25,903 nt of DNA. Origin: SIG565 sp045651765 (GTDB taxonomy: Bacteria > Bacillota > Clostridia > Oscillospirales > Acutalibacteraceae). The DNA lies in the NCBI GenBank assembly GCA_045651765.1, contig JAZRSY010000016.1, forward strand, positions 1-25,903, read 5' to 3'. How positions within the stretch are numbered: position 1 is the stretch's first letter; the number at the start of each line of letters is the position of its first letter. The notes below the pieces were generated by a model. The model did no database searches. It was not told where the DNA came from and saw only the letters and a list, made by a program, of their open reading frames with translations. The translations under genes were made by a program, and so were the position numbers. Below, in pieces: positions 7,161 to 14,180 of this stretch.

Positions 7161-7452
7161 TTGCGAAACCATTAAAACCGATAACTATATGGGTTGGAAG
7201 TCTTGCTCAATGCAAGAAGCACAGGCGGCGGCAGACACAGGCACAGCAGCAATCGGTATCAGCGAAGACAAAATTGTAGTTCTTTCTGCAAATGACCAAA
7301 AACAGCCCATAACTCAGACTGCATCGGTAATGACGCTGCATGAAAACACCTCTGCTTTTGCAGTGGATAGATCGGTAGTGGAATTTTGTGGTGCAAGACT
7401 CCCGTCGGGATTGAACCAATTCTCTATTCAATCTATCGTAGTCGAAGAATAA
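7161..7452 (+). pseudogene. Cassette 3 effector remnant: partial N-domain fused to a type-2 C-terminal tail
   Basis: From TGCGAAACC (7163) the frame reads CETIKTDNYMGWKSCSMQEA, aligning with the other effectors from about residue 48 through ENTSAFAV (residue ~113). It then jumps directly to a tail ending QFSIQSIVVEE, which resembles the last residues of effector 2 (SYSIDSIRFYYTEV). The first ~47 residues and nearly all of the variable domain are missing, while the join keeps the frame. The first ATG is at 7189, with no ribosome binding site. This is best read as a 5'-truncated gene with an internal deletion. A terminator and a lipoprotein gene follow, as in the other cassettes. Confidence 0.75.
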
Positions 7453-7486
7453 CTATCTACCCTATCTCGTCGTTTTCGTTATATAA

Positions 7487-7525
7487 AAAGAGCGGTGCAT
7501 CGAATACCGGTGCCCCGCTCTTTAT
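7487..7525. terminator. Bidirectional terminator of cassette 3
   Basis: AAAGAGCGG (7487-7495) pairs with CCGCTCTTT (7515-7523), with further inner TGC/GCA-type pairing; it lies between the effector remnant and the convergent lipoprotein gene. Confidence 0.75.
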
Positions 7526-7543
7526 AGTAAGAAGCAACTCCTT

Positions 7544-8176
7544 TTAAGAGTGTGGAATATCTTGCCACTCAATAGCATCATCTGCTATGTTTAATATAGG
7601 TGTTTTACAAAGGTTTTCGTAAATGGTTTTACTTACCTGTTGTTCATTTATAAGATATAACTCATTATTGCCAAAACGTTCAATAAATGATGGGTCATCG
7701 CCACCGTAGTATTCTGAGAAAGATATTTTTAGCACTTCTTCCCCAGTATAATCTAGGACAATGTATTGATAATCGGTATGCTTTGGTGCACCTCCGGGAC
7801 GCTCATATAAAATCGCCTTATTGTTGAGAGGCTTAGCGTAATTGGTGCCTTGATACCAAAGAGTTACTTTATCATTTTTTATCCAGAATATATCGAATGA
7901 GCGTCCGGTTTTTATAATTAATTCAGGAATAGAGTCACCGTTCATATCATAAATAGCATATTTGCGCCAAGCGTTTTTAGGAAGATCGTCCAAATATGAT
8001 TCAAGTGTTATAGTACTACCATTTTTATCAACTGCATTTGTTTTTTTAGATAAAAATTCATTATACAATGTATCGGCCACTATGTTTTCCGAAGAAGTGG
8101 TTTCGTTTATGCTGGACTGATTGCAACCACATAGCGCAAATGTAAATAATAAAAACAATGCAACGATCTTTTTCAT
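7544..8176 (-). CDS. Lipoprotein, paralogue of the cassette 2 lipoprotein
   Basis: This is a 210-residue protein; I start at the MKKIVALF methionine, whose signal ends in FALCGC, a lipobox. The body shares with the lipoprotein at 5124-5810 the block RKYAIYDMNGDSIPELIIK (DxNxDxxPEL loop), a following IFWIKNDKVTLWY strand, a KISFSEYY segment and a closing AIEWQDI. It therefore goes with the same effector type: the effector remnant before it carries the tail of effector 2's C-terminus. The gene is intact although its effector is not, as expected of an orphan immunity gene; that interpretation is inferred. The ribosome binding site is weak (GTGGGG). Confidence 0.75.
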   Translation of the reverse strand: MKKIVALFLLFTFALCGCNQSSINETTSSENIVADTLYNEFLSKKTNAVDKNGSTITLESYLDDLPKNAWRKYAIYDMNGDSIPELIIKTGRSFDIFWIKNDKVTLWYQGTNYAKPLNNKAILYERPGGAPKHTDYQYIVLDYTGEEVLKISFSEYYGGDDPSFIERFGNNELYLINEQQVSKTIYENLCKTPILNIADDAIEWQDIPHS

Positions 8177-8297
8177 AACAAACCCCACTAAAACTTTTTA
8201 TTTAAGTATATCATACGGTTAATTTTAATGCAATAATTAATCACATGAATTATCTGTTCGTTTTCCTTTTATACTTGTAACCAATATAAAAATATGG

Positions 8298-8364
8298 TAT
8301 AATTCATACTTGTGTCAAAGCGGAATTTAAAATTTGTCCCCAACTTGACACAAGCATATAATAC
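8298..8364 (+). promoter_or_regulatory. Promoter and inverted-repeat region of the 8382 gene
   Basis: TTGTCC (8334-8339), 17 bases, TATAAT (8357-8362), in an element repeated at 5968-6000. Here an additional CTTGTGTCAA (8309-8318) forms a perfect inverted repeat with TTGACACAAG (8345-8354), and another TATAAT lies at 8298-8303. This could be an operator or the end of a small mobile element. Confidence 0.55.
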
Positions 8365-8381
8365 AAATAGGTGGTGATTTT

Positions 8382-8885
8382 ATGGAAGTATTATTTAAAA
8401 ATTCATTTGAAAAAACAGAGGATTGGATAAAGGAGTGCAATAAATTTTCTTTATTTCGCAGACCAATATTTATAGTATTTCATATTTTGAGCATTTTGGT
8501 GTTATGTTATGGAATTTACAAAGTATTATTTTTACATATCATTGATATAGTGCTTTTGCTTATTCCTATTTGGTGGTTTTTTATTATTCTTGTGTTATAT
8601 TTCAAAATAAATAAAATTACACTTAAAAGAAATCAAGAAATTTACGGTAAAAATGTGGAAGTTAATTCTGAAGTTACGCAAGATAGCATAAAACAAATTC
8701 ATTCCAATGGTTCACAATATCAAATTTATTACGACACTATAAAAAGAGGCTATCTAACTCAAAATTATATTTTATTACATTCAAAAGCTAATATTTTATA
8801 TACATTGAAAAAAGACGGTTTTTCTTTAGGAGATGTAGAAGGTTTTTTGGCTTTTTTAAGGAATAAGGGTATAAAAATCAAATAA
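8382..8885 (+). CDS. YcxB-like membrane protein
   Basis: This is a 167-residue protein with two membrane segments (about residues 28-48 and 52-75) and a cytosolic C-terminal half. The segment YYDTIKRGYLTQNYILLHSK, then ILYTLKKDGFSLGDVEGFLAFL, follows the YcxB-like C-terminal pattern: a turn, a strand pair, a conserved Lys-x-Gly-Phe, then a closing helix. The family is of unknown biochemical role and is common in clostridia. AGGTGG precedes the ATG, behind the duplicated promoter described at 8298-8364. A terminator follows, so it is monocistronic. Confidence 0.6.
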   Translation: MEVLFKNSFEKTEDWIKECNKFSLFRRPIFIVFHILSILVLCYGIYKVLFLHIIDIVLLLIPIWWFFIILVLYFKINKITLKRNQEIYGKNVEVNSEVTQDSIKQIHSNGSQYQIYYDTIKRGYLTQNYILLHSKANILYTLKKDGFSLGDVEGFLAFLRNKGIKIK

Positions 8886-8940
8886 TAACGAAATTTCTCG
8901 GTTTTTTGCCCAGTTCTTTTTCGTACAAGAGAGACAAAAA

Positions 8941-8974
8941 ACAAAGGACTACTTCGGTGGTCCTTTGTTTTTTT
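8941..8974 (+). terminator. Intrinsic terminator after the YcxB-like gene
   Basis: ACAAAGGAC (8941-8949) pairs with GTCCTTTGT (8960-8968) and a T-run follows. Confidence 0.85.
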
Positions 8975-9015
8975 GCATACATTTATATATAATTAATTTG
9001 TCATAATATTTATTG

Positions 9016-9045
9016 TTGACAAAATACCCTATTTCGTGGGATAAT
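9016..9045 (+). promoter_or_regulatory. Promoter of rsmD-coaD
   Basis: TTGACA (9016-9021), an 18-base spacer and GATAAT (9040-9045), 21 bases before the rsmD start. Confidence 0.75.
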
Positions 9046-9066
9046 ATATGTTAGTTAGGTGATATT

Positions 9067-9609
9067 ATGAGAGTTATTACAGGTATATCCCGTGGAATAA
9101 AATTACAAACGCTTGAAGGCACCGATGTTAGACCCACTACCGATATGGTTAAAGAAGCAATCTTTAATACCATTCAGTTTGAGATAACAGGACAAGCCTT
9201 TTTAGACCTTTTTGCCGGCAGCGGCCAAATAGGAATTGAAGCTCTCTCGCGTGGGGCTAAAAGCGCCACATTTGTAGATGCCAACCCCGATGCCGTTAAG
9301 GTTATTAAAAACAATTTGGAAAAAACAAGGCTTTCAACCAATGCCACGGTTTTCAGAAATGATTATTTTTCTTTTTTAGCCGCCACAAACGAAAAGTTTG
9401 ATATTATTTTTTTAGACCCGCCTTATAGGCAAAATATTTTAGAAAAAGCCTTAAACACAGCCGTTAACTGTTTAAGCAGTAATGGATTTATAATTTGCGA
9501 ACACCCTGTGGATATACCCTTGCCCGAGTTTGTTGGCAATTTAAAGGCCACCAAAACAACAAGGTACGGTAAAATTTGCATAACAATATACAGAAAGGAA
9601 AGTGAGTAA
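9067..9609 (+). CDS. rsmD: 16S rRNA (guanine966-N2)-methyltransferase
   Basis: This is a 180-residue protein of normal family length. RsmD uses S-adenosylmethionine to methylate G966 of 16S rRNA in the small subunit. The opening RVITGISRG and DVRPTTDMVKEAIFN are family signatures; residues 47-64 (DLFAGSGQIGIEALSRGA) form the SAM-binding motif, and DPPY at 117-120 is the catalytic N-methylase motif. AGGTGAT precedes the ATG behind a good promoter. It overlaps coaD by eight bases, the usual Firmicutes arrangement. Confidence 0.95.
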   Translation: MRVITGISRGIKLQTLEGTDVRPTTDMVKEAIFNTIQFEITGQAFLDLFAGSGQIGIEALSRGAKSATFVDANPDAVKVIKNNLEKTRLSTNATVFRNDYFSFLAATNEKFDIIFLDPPYRQNILEKALNTAVNCLSSNGFIICEHPVDIPLPEFVGNLKATKTTRYGKICITIYRKESE

Positions 9610-10087
9610 CATTAAAACGGTTATTTGTCCCGGTAGTTACGACCCAATAACACTAGGCCATATTGATGTTATTAACAGAGCCTCTAAACTATTTGATAAA
9701 GTTATTGTGGTTGTTATGATTAATGACAAAAAAAATTACAGCTTTTCTACCGAAGAGCGTGTTGATTTAATAAAACAAAGCGTTGCGCACCTTAATAATG
9801 TTGAGGTTGATTATTTTGACGGCCTGTTGGCCGAATATGCAAAACTACATAACGCTTATGCCATTGTAAAAGGTCTTAGGGCTATGTCGGATTTCGAATA
9901 TGAATTTCAAATGGCACTTACCAACCGCAAACTTAACCCCGACATTGAAACGCTGTTTTTAACAACAAAATCAGAATATATGTATTTAAGTTCTAGCATG
10001 GTTAAACAAATTGCTAGCATGGGCGGTGATATCTCGGAATTCGTGCCGAGTATTATACATAAGCGCATTATTGAAAGATTAAGATAG
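9602..10087 (+). CDS. coaD: Phosphopantetheine adenylyltransferase
   Basis: This is a 161-residue protein of normal length. It catalyses the fourth step of coenzyme A synthesis, transferring AMP from ATP to 4'-phosphopantetheine. The nucleotidyltransferase motif TLGH (residues 17-20) lies in PGSYDPITLGHIDVI; FSTEERVDLI, KGLRAMSDFEYEFQMAL and the C-terminal LSSSMVKQIA are all characteristic. The start is GTG, within the end of rsmD (overlap of eight bases), with AAAGGAAAG just upstream, so translation is probably coupled. Confidence 0.95.
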   Translation: MSNIKTVICPGSYDPITLGHIDVINRASKLFDKVIVVVMINDKKNYSFSTEERVDLIKQSVAHLNNVEVDYFDGLLAEYAKLHNAYAIVKGLRAMSDFEYEFQMALTNRKLNPDIETLFLTTKSEYMYLSSSMVKQIASMGGDISEFVPSIIHKRIIERLR

Positions 10088-10101
10088 AAAGGATGAATAA
10101 A

Positions 10102-10569
10102 ATGAGCATTGAAGAATTACTTGAGCAATTTGACGAAGCTTTAGACGGAGGTATGAAAATGCCGGGCAAACGCGTTGTTGTTAACGCCGAAAACCTGCGC
10201 GCTGTTATTGACGATATTCGCCTTAACATTCCAAGCGAAATCAAGCAGGCCCGCGGAATAGTTGCCGACCGTTCCGACATTATTACCAATGCAAAACGCG
10301 AAGCCGACAGCATTATTAGGGGTGCCGAAGAGCGTGCAAAAGCCATGGTATCGCAAGAAGAAATTACAAAATTAGCCCAAGAAAAAGCAGCCGAAATTAT
10401 TGCTTCTGCACAGGCCAAAAGCCGCGATATGCGCAAAGCAGCACAAGATTTTGTAGACGACATTATGAAGCGCGCTGATGAAGGCTTAACCGCTAATTTA
10501 GCAGAGGTTAGAAAAACCCGCGCCGCTTTAAAATCGCAAATTCCAAGCCCCGCACCAAAAGCTGAATAA
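10102..10569 (+). CDS. Coiled-coil protein of unknown function downstream of coaD
   Basis: This is a 155-residue protein. I take the ATG at 10102 because the one at 10093 touches its only ribosome binding site (AAAGG). After a short acidic N-terminus (SIEELLEQFDEALD) and a VVVNAENLRAVIDDIR segment comes a long Ala/Glu/Arg/Lys-rich helix (NAKREADSIIRGAEERAKAM onward, about residues 60-140), likely a coiled coil like those of DivIVA or ATP-synthase b-type stalk proteins. The end is Pro/Ala-rich. Such genes often follow coaD in clostridia. It has no membrane segment. It is the last gene before a terminator. Confidence 0.7.
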   Translation: MSIEELLEQFDEALDGGMKMPGKRVVVNAENLRAVIDDIRLNIPSEIKQARGIVADRSDIITNAKREADSIIRGAEERAKAMVSQEEITKLAQEKAAEIIASAQAKSRDMRKAAQDFVDDIMKRADEGLTANLAEVRKTRAALKSQIPSPAPKAE

Positions 10570-10572
10570 AAC

Positions 10573-10604
10573 AAAAAACGAGGTTTTAAACCTCGTTTTT
10601 TTAT
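10573..10604. terminator. Bidirectional terminator
   Basis: AAAAACGAGGTT / AACCTCGTTTTT with a short loop and a T-run; it serves the coaD operon and, on the other strand, uvrC, whose stop codon lies in the run. Confidence 0.9.
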
Positions 10605-12406
10605 TTAAAATAATTTAATATAGCTTCTGCTTTTTTTTGGCCTATTCCCTCTACCTTTGTGAGTTCTTCGCGCGTGGCTGACTTAATGTTATTAATTGTT
10701 TTAAAATGCTTAATAAGATTAATTGCGTGGGTTTTGCCAATACCCTCTATATTGGTAAGTTCCATTTGCAACATGGCTCCTGAACGCCTTTGTTTATGAT
10801 AACCTATTGCAAAGCGGTGAACTTCATCTTGTATGGCTGTAACTAAAGAAAAGGCGCTACGGTTAGATTTTATTGATATTATTCCCCCCGACGCTGCTAT
10901 TGCATTGGTTTTATGCTTATTATCTTTAACCATACCAAATATAGGAATATTTAACCCAAATTTTTCAAGCACGGGTTTAACTGCAGAAAGTTGACCTAAA
11001 CCGCCATCTAATAAAATTAAATCGGGCAAAACCGAAAAAGCAATGTCCTCACCTTTTTTATATTCGTTAAGCCGCCTTTCAATAACCTCGGCTAAAGAAC
11101 GGTAATCGTCTTGACCTACAAAAGAGTTGATTTTAAACTTTCGGTAGGCCGATTTTAAAGGCCTTGCATCTTTAAATACAACCATACCCGCTACATTTTC
11201 GCTTCCGGCTATATTAGAAATATCGTAGGCCTCAATATACCTTGGCGGGTTATTAATGCCTAAAATATTGGCTAGCTCATTAAGGGACGAGGTTTCTTTT
11301 ATGTTGCGCTCAATTTTTTGGGCAAGGTGCTCGGCTGCGTTGGCCGCACACATTTTAATAAGTTTTAATTTGTCGGCTCTTTGTGGGATTTCCACCGAAA
11401 CCGAATGTCCCGATTTTTCGCTTAACCAACCTGTAATTACGGCATCGTCAAACTCCATATCGGCTAGAATTAACCTTGGAATATCGGCATTATCGGAATA
11501 ATACCTTGGAATAAATTCATTATAAAATTGTTGTTTTGAGGTAATACCTTCAAAAAAATAGTGGTTTTCATCGCACAAATGGCCATTTTTAAAGACAAAC
11601 ACCTCTACACACAAAGTTTCGCCAACCAAGGCCGCTGCAAAAACATCGTGCCGTTGTTTAATGTTTGAAATTACCTTTTGTTTTTGATTTATTTTTAAAA
11701 TTGATTCAATTCTATCCCTTAATTTTGCGGCATACTCAAAATTAAGTTGTTCGGCAGCCTTTTCCATTTTAATTTTTAGGTTTTCAATATTTTCCGAGCT
11801 ACCGTTTTTTATAAAATCTATTGCGGAATTTACCGCCTCATTATATTCATTATAATCCACTTTATTGGCGCACGGGGCTAAACACAATCCAATGTGATAA
11901 TTAAGACAAGGTTTTGAATATTTTTCAAAATTACGGGTGCAATTTGGTAGTTTAAACACCTTTAACGCCTGCTCTACCGTATTATTAACCACGAAGGCGG
12001 AATTATAAGGACCTATGCTAGTACCTGTTTTTTCTAAAGACTTTTTAGCCGTAATTCTACGCCATTTTTCGTTGCTTATGTGAATATAATGATAACCTTT
12101 ATCATCCTTTAATAAAATGTTGTATTTGGGTTGATATTGCTTTATAAGCGAGTTTTCCAAAGTTAATGCCTCAAACTCTGAATCGCATACAATGTAATCA
12201 AAATCATTTACATTAGACACCATTTTTTTAACCTTTGCAGTATGTGCGGTGTCGCTTCTGAAATATTGTGTAACCCTGTTTTTAAGCTTTTTTGCTTTGC
12301 CAACATAAATAACCTCACCCACGGCGTTTTTCATAATATACACCCCAGATAATAACGGTAACTTATTGGCTTTATTTTTTAGTTTGTTAATAATATTATT
12401 TTCCAT
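10601..12406 (-). CDS. uvrC: Excinuclease ABC subunit C
   Basis: This is a 601-residue protein of expected length. UvrC makes both incisions in nucleotide excision repair, with UvrA and UvrB. The GIY-YIG nuclease domain is at the start (SGVYIMKNAVGEVIYVGKAK, residues 20-39), followed by a Cys cluster (NCTR, CLNYHIGLCLAPC). The UvrB-binding UVR motif lies near residues 203-240 (KMEKAAEQLNFEYAAKLRDR). The RNase H-like endonuclease domain starts at IEAYDISNIAG and includes LILLDGGLGQL, and a tandem helix-hairpin-helix ends the protein (NIEGIGKTHAINL, KVEGIGQKKAEAIL). The gene is divergent from the small lipoprotein gene at 12466. Confidence 0.96.
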   Translation of the reverse strand: MENNIINKLKNKANKLPLLSGVYIMKNAVGEVIYVGKAKKLKNRVTQYFRSDTAHTAKVKKMVSNVNDFDYIVCDSEFEALTLENSLIKQYQPKYNILLKDDKGYHYIHISNEKWRRITAKKSLEKTGTSIGPYNSAFVVNNTVEQALKVFKLPNCTRNFEKYSKPCLNYHIGLCLAPCANKVDYNEYNEAVNSAIDFIKNGSSENIENLKIKMEKAAEQLNFEYAAKLRDRIESILKINQKQKVISNIKQRHDVFAAALVGETLCVEVFVFKNGHLCDENHYFFEGITSKQQFYNEFIPRYYSDNADIPRLILADMEFDDAVITGWLSEKSGHSVSVEIPQRADKLKLIKMCAANAAEHLAQKIERNIKETSSLNELANILGINNPPRYIEAYDISNIAGSENVAGMVVFKDARPLKSAYRKFKINSFVGQDDYRSLAEVIERRLNEYKKGEDIAFSVLPDLILLDGGLGQLSAVKPVLEKFGLNIPIFGMVKDNKHKTNAIAASGGIISIKSNRSAFSLVTAIQDEVHRFAIGYHKQRRSGAMLQMELTNIEGIGKTHAINLIKHFKTINNIKSATREELTKVEGIGQKKAEAILNYFK

Positions 12407-12465
12407 ATTTAACCTTTTTATTGATTTAATACTTCATTTATTATAAAATAGGTGTTGGTGATTTT

Positions 12466-12807
12466 ATGAAGAAAATTTGCTTAATTATACTTTGTTTTGC
12501 TTTATGCTTTTTATGCAGTTGTAACAAGCAAAACAACAATAATATTGATGATGGTAAACCCACCATTGTAATGCCAGATTATAACATGCAACTAACCGTA
12601 AATGGCTATAAAACGCCCGAAAGCGTCCAAAATAATACCCAAGAGCAAAGCCAAGAAACATATTATGCTAATAAATCCAGCAAAAAATACCATAAATCGA
12701 ATTGCGGTTATGCTGAAAATATAAAAGAAGAAAATTTGTATATAACCAACAACCTAACCGAGCTTATTGATGGTGGTTACCAAGCCTGTAAACAATGCAA
12801 GCCTTAA
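12466..12807 (+). CDS. Small lipoprotein with Ada-type zinc-binding-like C-terminus
   Basis: This is a 113-residue protein. The signal ends in LCFLCSC, a lipobox, followed by an Asn/Gln-rich linker. The C-terminal ~45 residues (YYANKSSKKYHKSNCGYAEN ... GGYQACKQCKP) have the pattern K-x-YH-x3-C ... ACxxC typical of the Ada-type metal-binding fold, also found fused to many secreted nucleases and lipoproteins. No enzyme domain is present. Its stop codon overlaps that of the convergent M23 peptidase gene by four bases (TTAA), so no terminator separates them. Its function is unknown. Confidence 0.75.
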   Translation: MKKICLIILCFALCFLCSCNKQNNNNIDDGKPTIVMPDYNMQLTVNGYKTPESVQNNTQEQSQETYYANKSSKKYHKSNCGYAENIKEENLYITNNLTELIDGGYQACKQCKP

Positions 12808-14081
12808 TAATATAATGTTGGGTCAACATATTTGCCGTCAATATATATTCCAAAATGCAAATGCGGACCCGTTGAGCGCCCTGTTGAACCCACCTTAGCA
12901 ATTTCTTGCCCGGCAGAAACAAACTGACCCTCGGTTACTAAAAGCTCGCTGCAATGGGCATATATTGTTTTAAAGCCCGAAGAATGCTCAATAATAACAC
13001 ATTTACCATAGCCATTACGTTTATCACTTGCTTGAATAACCGTTCCACTATCGGCAGCATATATAGGTGTGCCAATTGGCGCCCCAATATCTAAACCTTT
13101 GTGGTTATCGGGCTCGCCGGTAAACGGGTCGGCGCGGTCGCCGTAATCCGAAGTAACATAGCCTTCCACCGGGAAAATTAGACCCAAATTATTGCCTAAC
13201 CCCGATTTTATTCCGCTGCCAATTTCTATTTTTGCGGTTTTAGGGCTTTTTGTTATGGTTTCTGATACCGCTTTTTTAGAAATTAACTCGCCATTTTCCA
13301 CAATAACCTCGTACTGAACATCTTTAGTACCGTTAGCACCTTTAGAAATAACAACCTTTTGCCCTGCAAATAAATCATTGTTGCTGGTGTATTGCGTAAT
13401 ATAAGGCACCTTCTCGGTCTCGGTTTGTAGACTGGTTATAGTGTAATTAACATTGTTTTCGATAATTGAATAAATTGTTTCATAAACATTTGTATTAATA
13501 AGTTCTTCGGTTAATAAATATTCTTTTAAAACCTTAACATCTTCTTTAAAGGTTACAGAGTAACTATCAGTATTAAGGGAAATATGCTCACTAATAGAGC
13601 CCCTGTCTATTTTAAAATTTTCTATAACCTTGTTTAACTGGTTTTCACTTTTAATGCTGGCAAAGCGCTCACCGTTAATATATAGTGAATAGCCAACCGT
13701 TAATGAATCGGTTTCCGATACAATTATTTCTTCAAACTCTTCTTTATTTAAACAAGAAATTAAAAAATTAGAACTTTTAATATTTTCTACCTTGAATTTA
13801 TTAATTTCAGATAAAACAGTGGTATTATTGGCAAATTTATTAGAAATTTCGCCAATTGCAGACATAACAGTTTCGGGATTTTTAGAATAACCTAACAACT
13901 GCCCATTAAAAGTCAAGGTATAGTAATCAACCGTTATATTTAACAAAAAAACAATTACAGCTATTATGACAACAATTAATGAACCCCATATTATAACAAA
14001 CTTTTTGTTTAAAAGTTTAAAATAAGAGAATACTTTAAAAAATTTATTTAATTTTGCTCTAAAAAAATTAAAAATTCGCAT
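12804..14081 (-). CDS. Membrane-anchored M23 peptidase with G5-like region
   Basis: This is a 425-residue protein. A single N-terminal membrane segment (about residues 29-49, FVIIWGSLIVVIIAVIVFLL) follows a basic stretch, so the bulk should be outside the cell. Residues ~215-290 (EKVPYITQYTSNNDLFAGQK, GTKDVQYEVIVENGELISKK) look like a G5 domain. The C-terminal M23 (LytM) domain has the zinc ligands in NHKGLDIGAP (His, Asp) and HLHFG, plus IYAHCSEL, so it should cleave peptide bridges of peptidoglycan. This organisation is common in clostridial cell-wall or spore-related peptidases. It is preceded by AT-rich sequence with several TATAAT-like boxes. Confidence 0.88.
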   Translation of the reverse strand: MRIFNFFRAKLNKFFKVFSYFKLLNKKFVIIWGSLIVVIIAVIVFLLNITVDYYTLTFNGQLLGYSKNPETVMSAIGEISNKFANNTTVLSEINKFKVENIKSSNFLISCLNKEEFEEIIVSETDSLTVGYSLYINGERFASIKSENQLNKVIENFKIDRGSISEHISLNTDSYSVTFKEDVKVLKEYLLTEELINTNVYETIYSIIENNVNYTITSLQTETEKVPYITQYTSNNDLFAGQKVVISKGANGTKDVQYEVIVENGELISKKAVSETITKSPKTAKIEIGSGIKSGLGNNLGLIFPVEGYVTSDYGDRADPFTGEPDNHKGLDIGAPIGTPIYAADSGTVIQASDKRNGYGKCVIIEHSSGFKTIYAHCSELLVTEGQFVSAGQEIAKVGSTGRSTGPHLHFGIYIDGKYVDPTLYY

Positions 14082-14147
14082 TTTAACCTCTAAAAACTTA
14101 ATATTATAATTATAATATTTTTAAGGCTAAAAGTCAATTTAGAGCAT

Positions 14148-14177
14148 AAAAAAGCAGCCATAATTGGCTGCTTTTTT
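14148..14177 (-). terminator. Terminator of the oad operon
   Basis: The stem AAGCAGCC / GGCTGCTT with A- and T-runs on its two sides lies directly after the oadA stop. Confidence 0.88.
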
Positions 14178-14180
14178 AAA

